A stretch of 27,823 nucleotides of DNA from an uncultured Ruminococcus sp. (GTDB taxonomy: Bacteria; Bacillota; Clostridia; Oscillospirales; Ruminococcaceae). The notes beneath the pieces were generated by a model that saw only the letters and a list, made by a program, of their open reading frames with translations, was not told the DNA's origin and searched no databases. The stretch lies in contig CABQIF010000012.1 in the NCBI GenBank assembly GCA_902464115.1, forward strand, positions 1-27,823, given 5' to 3'. Each line of letters begins with the position of its first letter. Position 1 is the stretch's first letter. The position numbers and the translations under genes are program-made. Below, piece after piece: positions 1-7,809 of this stretch.

Positions 1-58
1 AAAAGAAATCTTTTTCTGTCGGTTTTTTCTTTCTCTGGGATTTTTTACAAGATTCGCC

Positions 59-87
59 TTGACGAATTTCTGTTTTTTTGGTATAAT
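59..87 (+). promoter_or_regulatory. Sigma-A-type promoter of the lectin-domain gene
   Basis: A TTGACG -35 box (59-64) and a TATAAT -10 box (82-87) are separated by 17 bases, close to the housekeeping consensus. The -10 is extended by an upstream TGG. Transcription should start near 94, about 55 bases before the ATG at 150. Confidence 0.8.
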
Positions 88-149
88 AAAAATAATGTTT
101 CATAGAAAAAACAGGAATTTCTAATTCATGTACTAAAGGAGGAACGTCC

Positions 150-1076
150 ATGAATTCCTATAAGCAGTGCCCCAACTGCGGACGGCAATTTCCAGTAACA
201 GATGTTTTTTGTGATAACTGCGGCTGTCAGCTTGATTTGATTGCTCCAGAACAGGCACAACCACCCCAGCAACCCTTTGTGCTGCCAACCCAGCAGCCGC
301 CAGCACAAACCACCACAGTCTATGCGGAAAAGCCGAAAAAAACAGGCGTACTGATTGGTCTGTTGGTTGCGATTTTTCTTATTTTGGCAGCAATGATTGT
401 ATTGGGATTCTTTCTCATTCATCAATTGAATCAGAATGATACGACCAACCATACTTCTGAACTTGCAGCCGTTGCCCAGACAGAAACCACGGAAATGGCT
501 GCAGAAACAGAACCACCGGCAGCGGAAGCCGATGCTCCGGAAATCGAAACCAAAGTTTCGGTGGTAACGGTCATTGAACAAGTCACCGTGCCACAGACCG
601 ACTCGCCTTCTGTTTATGCCGTTCCGGCTCCAGAACCAGACCCACAGCCTGCCGGAAAAACCTATCAGGCGTTTGTAGATGCCTGCACGTGGGCAGATGC
701 CAAACAAAAATGCGAGGCTGCCGGCGGTCATCTCGCTTATATCACCAGCGATGAAGACTGGAATCAGGCAATTTCTGTTTTGTCCGGAACAGGGCTGCGG
801 TATGTATGGCTGGGCGGCTCGACTTATATTTCCAGAGGTGGTTCTACTATTACTGCAAGCTGGTTGGATGGCAGCAATCTGAGTTACATCGACAATGCAC
901 ACCACTGGTATCCAAATGAGCCTTCCGGCTGGGACAACTCTTCTCCGGAACACTCCTTAGAGCCTTACATCATGCTGTGGTATGTAGATGATTACTGGAG
1001 TTTGAACGATACCAGCAACGATGTTTTAAAATACTACAAGCCGGAACGGATCGGCTATCTGTGTGAATTTGATTAA
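150..1076 (+). CDS. Zinc-ribbon membrane protein with external C-type-lectin-like domain
   Basis: 308 residues, preceded by the strong site AAAGGAGG at 135-142. The N-terminus is a zinc ribbon with two CxxC pairs (C7/C10 and C21/C24), followed by a Pro/Gln-rich stretch. One transmembrane helix spans about residues 65-91. A Glu/Thr/Pro/Ala-rich linker (about 100-168) leads to a C-type-lectin-like domain (about 170-308). That domain shows a WLGG core, WLDG, a calcium-site-like NEPS within WYPNEPSGW, and a terminal YLCE. With a cytoplasmic ribbon the lectin domain would face outside, which suggests binding of glycan or protein at the cell surface. The ligand is not predictable. It is monocistronic, with its own promoter and a terminator shared with the convergent GH9 gene. 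A zinc-ribbon plus single-helix architecture recurs at 20925-21764. Confidence 0.88.
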   Translation: MNSYKQCPNCGRQFPVTDVFCDNCGCQLDLIAPEQAQPPQQPFVLPTQQPPAQTTTVYAEKPKKTGVLIGLLVAIFLILAAMIVLGFFLIHQLNQNDTTNHTSELAAVAQTETTEMAAETEPPAAEADAPEIETKVSVVTVIEQVTVPQTDSPSVYAVPAPEPDPQPAGKTYQAFVDACTWADAKQKCEAAGGHLAYITSDEDWNQAISVLSGTGLRYVWLGGSTYISRGGSTITASWLDGSNLSYIDNAHHWYPNEPSGWDNSSPEHSLEPYIMLWYVDDYWSLNDTSNDVLKYYKPERIGYLCEFD

Positions 1077-1080
1077 CCAA

Positions 1081-1116
1081 AAAAAGATGTGCGGAACGCT
1101 CGCACATCTTTTTTGT
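1081..1116. terminator. Bidirectional intrinsic terminator between convergent genes
   Basis: A perfect 13-bp inverted repeat (1081-1093 with 1101-1113) encloses a 7-base loop. An A-run opens the left arm and a T-run closes the right arm, so each strand has its own U-tract. It lies between the + strand lectin gene (stop at 1076) and the end of the - strand GH9 gene (1144) and can serve both. Confidence 0.9.
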
Positions 1117-1143
1117 TTGGGTATCTATTCCGGTTGCAGGATG

Positions 1144-3672
1144 TCAGGCTTGCTGCAACGCCCGTTTCATCAGGCAGAGGTCAACCACGGTGATTTGTTC
1201 ATCGGTATTCCAGTCGCCTGCTGCCCAGTCGGTCAGCGTTCCGGCACGGATTAGCCACTTCTGCAACATCACCACATCTGCAAGGTCGAATGTGCCGTCT
1301 GCATTCACATCGCCCTGCACTGTGGCTGGTTCAGGTTCAGTATGCCCTGCAATCACCGCAGCGGTCAGGAACAGTGCCGATGCATTCCCGTAAATCGTAT
1401 TTTCATTGGTCGTATATTCCGTGTCGCTGTCCATGTAGCACTTCCCGTCAAACTTGGAAAGATGGCGGTTGTTGTGATTGTTCGTCCCCTCTGTCACATA
1501 GCCCTTCGGCACTTGATACGGAGTCAAAGCAGCATCGACAGAATAAATCTTGCTATAAATATTCTTCACGCTGCGTTCCCCGTATCCAGAAACATAGCTG
1601 AACGAAATCGGATTATCCCCTAACAGATAATCAAAAGCGTGGTCTGCTGCGGCAGAAACAGCCGTTGGAATGTTGTCCTGTCCCTCGAAGATAACGCTGC
1701 CCAGCAGCAACGTCATGGCATTCTGTGCAACATTGCGGTTCGAGCCCCACCAATAGCCCCAGTTCGGGAACACCATGCCCCAGTTGTTATGCTGCAACAT
1801 ATTTGTTCGCCACGTGGTGAAGTTGGAAAACGCCGCTGTTATGGCTGCATCTGGCTGCTTGTTCTGATACAGATAGTGGAAAAAGCCTAAGAACGATTCT
1901 CCGGCATGATTATAGCTCAGCGAGATATTCTGGAAACAGTTCTGCACGGCATCGGTGTTGCAGTTCGCCAGCAGGTAATTTTCATACGGGCTGACATCTC
2001 CGCCAGCAGTTTTCACTGCCCGATAGAGTGAACCGGCTGCCCAGAATAAATCTCGGTCAAATTCTTCCTGCGTAAACGTATAAGTCCGGTTTGCTGCTCC
2101 AATCGACATATGCTTTGGGTTAGATGGGTCTGTCACCCAGTTCCATGCACGCAATGCGGTTTCCAGACAGGTATCTGCAAAGTCGGCATACGCTGGAATC
2201 TCCCGATAGACCAGATAGGCATGTGCAAAGATTGCCGCTGCATCGGCGGTTGCAAGGTGGGAACGCAAGTCCTTTGCAGTATCGTCGGACTGGTAGGTGT
2301 CTGTCGAATGCAGCGTATCTTCCAGATAAATCACGCCGTCTTTATAGTTCGCTGCTACATAGAACGAACCGTCCTTGTCGCTGTGCTCCAGCTTCAGCAG
2401 CATATCCAGTTCCCACTTCAATTCGCTCAATATTCCCGGAGCATCTACATAACGGGCATTGTTCGGGTCGGTTTCTGGGATGTTCAAATCCATGTTGTTG
2501 AACGTGTCCGGAAATAGTTCGTATGCCAGCAGCAAATCTTCCACCGTTCCGGCTGCCGGAGAAACATATTTCCCGTAGTCCCCTGCATCATACCAGCCGC
2601 CGGAAACGTCATAGGTTTCCGCATCTGGATTATCTCGGTCTGACCACTTCTTGACGGCAACATCATTGGGGTGCAGATTCTCACGGGCAAATACACCAGC
2701 ATAGGTTTCTTCCAAATCAATGCCCTGCCGCTGATCGTAGAAATATTTCGTCATGTCGCTGAACAGTGCATCATAGACGTGATTTTCAATGGAAAATGTC
2801 GGCGATAAAATCGTGTCCGTATCCAGTCCATCCGCAACATCCTGCGGCGAACGGGCGGACGCATCCAGTCCGGCATCCGGAATGCGGATATAATACGAGC
2901 CGGATTCTGTGACGGCATCAAAAGAAATCGTATGAACCATTTCACCGGAAAGCGTTTCTTCCTTCTGTGCCTTCGGGAGCGTTCCCGTTGCAACGACGGT
3001 TTCCTGCTCCGCATCTACAATTTCATAGGGTTTTCCATCCAGTGAGCCGAACTTGTCAAAATAGCTGACCCGTGCGGTCTTTGCTCCGTTGCAGAAATAG
3101 CCAACCTGATTCACCTTGATCATCGGATACTGTCGCTCGTCATCCGTGGAGGTAATCTTGACATTTTGGAACGAAAGCGTGGTATCGCTCGACACACCGC
3201 CTACATACACATACCAGAAGTTATCCAGTCGGAAATTGGAATCCGGATAAGCATCTACCAGTGTTTTAATCGGCAGGCTGTAGGCTGTCCAGTTGGTTTC
3301 TGCATTCAGTTTCCCGTATTGCTCTAAACTTGACCACTCAATCTTGATGGTCTGGTTGTGGTGATGGGAAACCAAACCAATCCGGAAGGTGGTCGTTCCC
3401 GTTCCGTTATTTTTCACCTCAAAGTTCAACATGCCGTGTTCGTAGTAATCTTGCATGTTCAGCGTTGTCCAGTTGGTGTTTGGGGTCATGGTTGCACCGC
3501 CCCAGCTTTCCGTTGTCCAGTTTTTCCCGTCATTGTCAATGAGAATCGTTTGTAGCTGCAAACCTGGGGTTTCCTCCACATTCGCCGCCCAAGCGTTCGC
3601 AGTCAGCACGGAACTGCACAGAACCACGCTCAGCAACCCCGCCATCCATCGCTTTTTTGAAAAAATTTTCAT
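1144..3672 (-). CDS. Secreted cellulosomal GH9 glycoside hydrolase (CBM-like module, Ig domain, GH9, dockerin)
   Basis: 842 residues. A signal peptide (about 1-29, ending in ANAWA) is followed by a beta-rich module resembling a family 30/11 carbohydrate-binding module (about 40-178), the CelD-type Ig-like domain (about 184-295) and a GH9 catalytic (alpha/alpha)6 barrel (about 300-775). The GH9 Asp pair is visible as WYDAGD (D362, D365) and the general acid as the Glu of NENTIYGNA (E757). The last 56 residues are a type I dockerin with two calcium-loop repeats (GDVNADG and GDWNTDE), so the enzyme should dock onto a cohesin scaffold. GH9 members are mostly endoglucanases or processive cellulases. 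This one lacks the usual PHHR motif after the SYVSGYG segment, so its substrate could differ. The site before the ATG is only weakly purine-rich (GGAAAAGAG). Confidence 0.93.
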   Translation of the reverse strand: MKIFSKKRWMAGLLSVVLCSSVLTANAWAANVEETPGLQLQTILIDNDGKNWTTESWGGATMTPNTNWTTLNMQDYYEHGMLNFEVKNNGTGTTTFRIGLVSHHHNQTIKIEWSSLEQYGKLNAETNWTAYSLPIKTLVDAYPDSNFRLDNFWYVYVGGVSSDTTLSFQNVKITSTDDERQYPMIKVNQVGYFCNGAKTARVSYFDKFGSLDGKPYEIVDAEQETVVATGTLPKAQKEETLSGEMVHTISFDAVTESGSYYIRIPDAGLDASARSPQDVADGLDTDTILSPTFSIENHVYDALFSDMTKYFYDQRQGIDLEETYAGVFARENLHPNDVAVKKWSDRDNPDAETYDVSGGWYDAGDYGKYVSPAAGTVEDLLLAYELFPDTFNNMDLNIPETDPNNARYVDAPGILSELKWELDMLLKLEHSDKDGSFYVAANYKDGVIYLEDTLHSTDTYQSDDTAKDLRSHLATADAAAIFAHAYLVYREIPAYADFADTCLETALRAWNWVTDPSNPKHMSIGAANRTYTFTQEEFDRDLFWAAGSLYRAVKTAGGDVSPYENYLLANCNTDAVQNCFQNISLSYNHAGESFLGFFHYLYQNKQPDAAITAAFSNFTTWRTNMLQHNNWGMVFPNWGYWWGSNRNVAQNAMTLLLGSVIFEGQDNIPTAVSAAADHAFDYLLGDNPISFSYVSGYGERSVKNIYSKIYSVDAALTPYQVPKGYVTEGTNNHNNRHLSKFDGKCYMDSDTEYTTNENTIYGNASALFLTAAVIAGHTEPEPATVQGDVNADGTFDLADVVMLQKWLIRAGTLTDWAAGDWNTDEQITVVDLCLMKRALQQA

Positions 3673-3707
3673 GGTAAAAATGCACGCTCTTTTCCGCAGT
3701 TTTTTCC

Positions 3708-3736
3708 ATTATACCACAAAAACCGCTGAGATACAA
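3708..3736 (-). promoter_or_regulatory. Promoter of the GH9 gene
   Basis: Read on the - strand, TTGTAT (3736-3731) and TATAAT (3713-3708) are 17 bases apart. The -10 is extended as TGTGGTATAAT. Initiation would lie near 3701, about 30 bases upstream of the ATG at 3672. Confidence 0.72.
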
Positions 3737-3853
3737 CGCTGCTTTTGTAACTTTTTACAAGAGGTTCTCGCAAATCGTTCCAAAAATTTTTTCTTTTTTC
3801 CGTACAATTCTGATAATTAAAGAACAAATTTGCTATACAGCCCGGTTTTTTTC

Positions 3854-3862
3854 TGCTATACT
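3854..3862 (+). promoter_or_regulatory. Extended -10 promoter driving the candidate small RNA
   Basis: TGCTATACT matches the extended -10 form (TGn plus TATACT at 3857-3862). No good -35 is seen at 16-18 bases; the best alternative, TTGCTA at 3830-3835, is too far. Extended -10 elements can work without a -35. The same TGCTATACT occurs in the well-formed promoter at 7810-7838. The predicted start is around 3868-3870. Confidence 0.5.
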
Positions 3863-3867
3863 AAATC

Positions 3868-4018
3868 ACAGATTCCGCACTTCCCCAAGTGTAGAGATCT
3901 TCATCTTGTAATCCTCATATAGGGAGCGGTGCTCCACCACCGTTCCTTTGAACCATCCTATTTATTTTTCTCAATGCAAACAGGGACTTCCGAAAGGGAG
4001 TCCCTGTTTGCATTTTTG
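3868..4018 (+). ncRNA. Candidate trans-acting small RNA with C-rich loops
   Basis: No + strand gene lies between 1076 and this site, yet the + strand carries an extended -10 and, about 150 bases on, a near-perfect intrinsic terminator. The predicted transcript has a first hairpin at 3878-3891 (CACTT, loop CCCC, AAGTG). A second, about 11 bp long, covers 3921-3948 with loop CTCCAC. A single-stranded AU-rich stretch follows, then the terminator hairpin. No convincing ribosome site or open frame occupies it. Loops of CCCC and CUCC are complementary to Shine-Dalgarno sequences, as in known Firmicute C-rich-loop regulators such as the RsaE/RoxS class. I do not recognise the family; a known Rfam family is possible. 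Expression is inferred only. Confidence 0.5.
3974..4018 (+). terminator. Very strong + strand intrinsic terminator with GAAA tetraloop
   Basis: An 18-bp stem (3974-3991 with 3996-4013, one T-G wobble) is capped by GAAA and followed by TTTTT on the + strand. On the - strand the hairpin is followed by TGAGAAAAATAAA with no U-tract, so it points away from the paaK operon that ends at 4039. It can still stabilise that operon's 3' end. Confidence 0.85.
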
Positions 4019-4038
4019 ATTTCCTGCTTGCGGTTCGA

Positions 4039-5274
4039 TTACGAAAACCGTTCGTCAATGACTCTTGCAGTCTTTTTGGTGCTGCGAGGCAGAACGCCCA
4101 CTTCTACCACCTTGACAATCGGTGTAAAGCCGATTTTGCTCTTTACCCGTTCTGCAATGCGGTGGCTGAGTTCTTCAAAGTCCACATCGCCCGTGGATTC
4201 GACATAGATTCGCATGGTGTCCTTGCCGTCCAGATGAGAAATCCGAATCTGATATTCGCTGGAGATTTCAGGAAATGTTCCCAAAACTTCTTCAATCTGT
4301 TTCGGGAATACATTCACGCCCTTGATTTTCATCATATCATCGGTTCTGCCCATAATCACATCAATTCTTGGGAACGGACTGCCGCAGGCACACTTGCCCG
4401 GAATGATTCTGGAGAGGTCGTGTGTCCGGTAACGAATCAGCGGAGCACCCTCCTTGACCAGTGTGGTGATGACAATTTCGCCAATTTCGCCATCCGGTAC
4501 ATTTTTTCCGGTGACAGGGTCAATGATTTCAAGGTAAATAAAGTCATCCCAATAATGCATCCCGCAATTTTCCTTGCAGCTGATGCCGATGCCCGGCCCA
4601 TAGATTTCCGTCAAGCCATAGATGTCATACAGTTCAATGCCCAGTTCGGTAGCAATCCGGTCCCGCATTTTCTGACTCCAACGCTCCGAGCCGATGACAC
4701 CCTTTTTCAGGTGAATGCGGTCTTTAATGCCACGCTTTGCAATTTCTTCTGCCAGCAGCAGAGCATAGGAAGAAGTCGAACAGAGCACCGTGCTTTCCAT
4801 GTCCATCATCATTTGCAGCTGTTTTTCGGTGTTGCCCGGCCCCATCGGAATGACCATCGCTCCCAGCTTTTCCGCACCGTTCTGGAAGCCGATGCCAGCC
4901 GTCCACAGACCATACCCCGGTGTCACCTGAATCCGGTCTTTCGGCGTAATGCCAGCGGTTTCATAGCAGCGTTTGAACTGAATCGCCCAGTCATCCACGT
5001 CCTTTGCGGTATACGGGATAATGACCGGTGTTCCGGTCGTACCGGAGGACGAATGAATCCGGACGATTTGTTCTTCTGGTGCTGCCATCAGTCCCAGCGG
5101 ATAGGCATCCCGTAAATCTTTCTTTTCCGAAAACGGCAGCTGCTGAAATTCTTCCGGTGTGTGAACGGCAGTCATGCCAGCTGCTTCGAGTTTCTTTCCA
5201 TAGAAGCTGTTGGAGCGAATCAACGCCTGCATCCGGTCGTTGACCTGCTCTAATTGTGTCGTTGTAATTTGCAT
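4039..5274 (-). CDS. paaK: Phenylacetate-CoA ligase family (arylacetate-CoA ligase)
   Basis: 411 residues, a member of the ANL adenylate-forming superfamily. Visible motifs are the phosphate-binding loop HSSSGTTGTP (74-83), YGLTEIYGPG (219-228), the hinge region RYRTHDLSR and GRTDDMMKIKGVNVFPKQIEE. A C-terminal Lys sits in RSTKKTARV. A Cys cluster (CKENC and CACGS) fits the structural metal site of PaaK-type enzymes. It interconverts arylacetate, ATP and CoA with arylacetyl-CoA. It is the last gene of the iorA-iorB-paaK operon, 18 bases after iorB, with GAGGAG as ribosome site. In this setting it would either recover ATP from arylacetyl-CoA made by IorAB or activate arylacetates for reductive carboxylation to aromatic amino acids. 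Direction cannot be read from sequence. Confidence 0.93.
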   Translation of the reverse strand: MQITTTQLEQVNDRMQALIRSNSFYGKKLEAAGMTAVHTPEEFQQLPFSEKKDLRDAYPLGLMAAPEEQIVRIHSSSGTTGTPVIIPYTAKDVDDWAIQFKRCYETAGITPKDRIQVTPGYGLWTAGIGFQNGAEKLGAMVIPMGPGNTEKQLQMMMDMESTVLCSTSSYALLLAEEIAKRGIKDRIHLKKGVIGSERWSQKMRDRIATELGIELYDIYGLTEIYGPGIGISCKENCGMHYWDDFIYLEIIDPVTGKNVPDGEIGEIVITTLVKEGAPLIRYRTHDLSRIIPGKCACGSPFPRIDVIMGRTDDMMKIKGVNVFPKQIEEVLGTFPEISSEYQIRISHLDGKDTMRIYVESTGDVDFEELSHRIAERVKSKIGFTPIVKVVEVGVLPRSTKKTARVIDERFS

Positions 5275-5292
5275 GGTTTTTCTCCTCTTTTC

Positions 5293-5871
5293 TTATGCCT
5301 GTGGCAGATATTCCAACGCTTTGCGGTTCAGTTCCCGGAACTGCGGTTTTACGGTGCGTTCCATGGCTGCTTCTACATCTGACAGCGTGAGCGGCAGAAC
5401 CTGACTGCGTAAAATTGCCCCTAACATCACCATATTCAAGACCTTTGGCGAACCGATTTCCCGACAAGCTGCCTCGCCGTCCAACAGGGTGACCTGTTTG
5501 GCGTGCCGCTGCAAGTAGGCAATCATCGCCTCAGCATCATATGCTTTTCCGCTCAGCGTTGCGGTAACGGGCTGAATCGGATGGGTGTTCAGAATCACAA
5601 TGCCGTCTGGTTTCAGATACGGCAGCATCCGAACTGCTTCTGCTGGTTCAAATCCAATCAGCAAATCGGCCGTTCCCTTCGGGAACATCGGGCAATATAA
5701 TTCGTCCCCCATCCGCAGGAAACTGAATACACTGCCGCCCTTTTGTGCCATGCCGATGGTTTCCGCACTCATGACCGGAATGTTTTTCGCCATGGCAGCG
5801 GCTGCCAGCAGCTTTGAAGTCAGAACAATCCCCTGACCGCCAACGCCGCAAAGTAAAATATTATTTCGCAT
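5293..5871 (-). CDS. iorB: Indolepyruvate:ferredoxin oxidoreductase beta subunit
   Basis: 192 residues from the ATG at 5871. A GTG three codons upstream (5880) is also open, but AGGAGG lies 8 bases from the ATG and almost abuts the GTG, so the ATG is preferred. The N-terminus GVGGQGIVLTSKLLAAAAM is typical of the gamma/2-oxoacid oxidoreductase domain, and the length suits IorB. It pairs with IorA to oxidise arylpyruvates to arylacetyl-CoA and CO2 with reduction of ferredoxin. The gene overlaps the iorA 3' end by 11 bases, implying coupled, stoichiometric translation. Confidence 0.93.
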   Translation of the reverse strand: MRNNILLCGVGGQGIVLTSKLLAAAAMAKNIPVMSAETIGMAQKGGSVFSFLRMGDELYCPMFPKGTADLLIGFEPAEAVRMLPYLKPDGIVILNTHPIQPVTATLSGKAYDAEAMIAYLQRHAKQVTLLDGEAACREIGSPKVLNMVMLGAILRSQVLPLTLSDVEAAMERTVKPQFRELNRKALEYLPQA

Positions 5872-7690
5872 GGGATGCACCTCCTGTCACTGAAATGGCG
5901 GATACTGGACAAACCTGCGTACAAACGCCGCAGCCTGTACAGAGCGACTGTTCGATTTGCACCGTTCCATCTCTCAGAACAATGCCCGGACAGCCCAGCG
6001 TCCGGATGCACTTCTTGCACTGGATGCAGGTATCTGCCTGAATGTCTGCCGGCGGATTGGAGCGAATCAGCACGGCACACGGCGACTTGAAAATAATCGC
6101 TTTTACGCCATCCTGTGCAGCAACCCGTTTCACGCAGTCGATTGCCTCGGAGAGATGCAGCGGATTCACGGTTTCAACCGTCTTGACTCCGATACCATGC
6201 AGCGTATCCACGATGCTGACTTTCTCGACCACCTGCCCCATCATGGTCTTTCCCGTGCCCGGATGCGGCTGATGTCCCGTCATGGCGGTGGTGGAGTTAT
6301 CCAGCACAACCAAAATCATATTCGCCTGATTATAAACCGCATTCACCATGCCGGTGATGGCAGAGGCGAAAAATGTGGAATCGCCCACGAATGCAAAACA
6401 TGTGGTATCCGGTTCGATTTTTCCGATGCCCTGCGTCATGTTGACTCCTGCCCCCATACAAAGACAGGTATCCACCATATCCAGCGGCATGGCGTTGCCG
6501 AGCGTATAACAGCCGATATCACCGCAGAACACGCTTTTCTTGCCCTTCATGGCTTCCTTTACGGCAAAGAACGAGGCACGGTGCGGACAGCCTGCACAGA
6601 GGACAGGCGGACGCACTGGCAATTCCGGAGCCGGTTCGGTTTCGAGCGGAGCAGGCTGTTCCCAGTTCAAAAAGGCTGCTAAATTCGCTGCAACGCTGTC
6701 GCAGGAATTTTCTCCGGCTGGTGCAACATCGCCCGTCAGCTTGCCCCGAATTTTAGTTGACAGGTGATACTTTCCGCAAAGGTAAGTCAATTCCCGTTCG
6801 ATGACAGGGTCTAATTCTTCGATGCAAAGCACTTCGTCCAGCCCCGTCAGGAACGATACTGCCAGCTGTTCCGGAAATGGAAACGGTGTTGCCACTTTCA
6901 GCAGACGAGGAGCTGCCTTTCCGTGCAGTGCCTCCATCGTATAGGAAAAGCTGATGCCATGGGTGGCAATGCCTTTTCGACAGGCGGAATCTGTTTCCGG
7001 AATGACCTGATTCCGGCAATATTCGGAAAAGACCTGTTTCAGGACTTCGTTCCGCTGTTCCATCTGAATATGATTCTGATAGGACAGCCGTGGGAAAATG
7101 ACCCACTTCGACGAATCTTTCACAAATCCCTCCGGCTGGTTCTGCTGATATTCTTCGACATCTTTCACGGAAATCGACGCATATCCATGACAGACCCGTG
7201 TGGTCGGGCGGAACAGAACCGGTGTGTGATACTGTTCGGAATAGGCAAACGCCTCCTGAATCATCTCATAGGCTTCCTGCACACTGGACGGGTCGAAACA
7301 GGGCAGCTTTGAAAAGGCTGCAAAGTGTCGGGTGTCCTGCTCGGTCTGCGAGGAAATTGGCCCTGGGTCGTCTGCAACCAAAACAACCATACCGCCCTTG
7401 ACCCCGATATATGCCAAACTCATCAGCGGGTCGGAGGCAACATTCAAGCCCACTTGCTTCATTGTAACCATGGTGCGTGCTCCGCAGTAAGCAGCACCGG
7501 CAGCCAGTTCCATAGCTGCCTTTTCATTGGTTGACCATTCGACATAAATTGAACCATCTTGATTCTGTTTTGCCGTGGTTTCCAGCACCTCTGTGGATGG
7601 TGTTCCGGGATAGCCGGAAACGACATTTAAACCAGCGGCAATCGCACCCCGTGCAATCGCTGCATTTCCCATTAAAAACTCTGTATGCAT
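5861..7690 (-). CDS. iorA: Indolepyruvate:ferredoxin oxidoreductase alpha subunit
   Basis: 609 residues from the ATG at 7690 (start MHTEFLMGN). The frame stays open to 7801, but the promoter at 7743-7771 lies inside that extension, so the longer start is excluded. An N-terminal pyrimidine-binding domain (SGYPGTPSTEVLE, about residue 25) is followed by a thiamine-diphosphate/Mg domain with GDIGCYTLG (about 390) and GDST...LDNST (about 436-466). Two C-terminal [4Fe-4S] ferredoxin motifs (CIQCKKC and CTGCGVCTQVCP) fall in the last 60 residues. With IorB it decarboxylates indolepyruvate, phenylpyruvate or hydroxyphenylpyruvate oxidatively, reversibly with reduced ferredoxin. It is the first gene of the operon. 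Confidence 0.95.
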   Translation of the reverse strand: MHTEFLMGNAAIARGAIAAGLNVVSGYPGTPSTEVLETTAKQNQDGSIYVEWSTNEKAAMELAAGAAYCGARTMVTMKQVGLNVASDPLMSLAYIGVKGGMVVLVADDPGPISSQTEQDTRHFAAFSKLPCFDPSSVQEAYEMIQEAFAYSEQYHTPVLFRPTTRVCHGYASISVKDVEEYQQNQPEGFVKDSSKWVIFPRLSYQNHIQMEQRNEVLKQVFSEYCRNQVIPETDSACRKGIATHGISFSYTMEALHGKAAPRLLKVATPFPFPEQLAVSFLTGLDEVLCIEELDPVIERELTYLCGKYHLSTKIRGKLTGDVAPAGENSCDSVAANLAAFLNWEQPAPLETEPAPELPVRPPVLCAGCPHRASFFAVKEAMKGKKSVFCGDIGCYTLGNAMPLDMVDTCLCMGAGVNMTQGIGKIEPDTTCFAFVGDSTFFASAITGMVNAVYNQANMILVVLDNSTTAMTGHQPHPGTGKTMMGQVVEKVSIVDTLHGIGVKTVETVNPLHLSEAIDCVKRVAAQDGVKAIIFKSPCAVLIRSNPPADIQADTCIQCKKCIRTLGCPGIVLRDGTVQIEQSLCTGCGVCTQVCPVSAISVTGGASHAK

Positions 7691-7742
7691 CTCATCATTC
7701 CAATTTCTGTAAAATTTGCCATCAAAAAACGGCTCTGTTCCT

Positions 7743-7771
7743 ATTATAGAAGAATTGCTGCGTAAAGTCAA
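7743..7771 (-). promoter_or_regulatory. Promoter of the iorA-iorB-paaK operon
   Basis: On the - strand TTGACT (7771-7766) and TATAAT (7748-7743) are 17 bases apart. Start is predicted near 7736, giving a leader of about 45 bases. The -35 box is only 38 bases from the -35 of the divergent lipoprotein promoter, so one regulator could cover both. Confidence 0.82.
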
Positions 7772-7809
7772 GCCACAATTCGACATCTCCGCTTTTTTCA
7801 AGCAGCTTC

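Noticed and set aside
1..58. Terminator of an upstream gene at the window start
   Set aside because: The sequence is T-rich, but no stable GC-containing stem could be drawn in the visible bases.
3974..4018. Hairpin as the intrinsic terminator of the iorA-iorB-paaK operon
   Set aside because: The U-tract is only on the + strand; on the - strand the hairpin is followed by a purine-rich stretch. It may still protect that 3' end.
7691..7801. Longer N-terminus for iorA (start at 7801)
   Set aside because: It would include the -35 and -10 boxes at 7743-7771; family members start near the MHTEFLMGN methionine.
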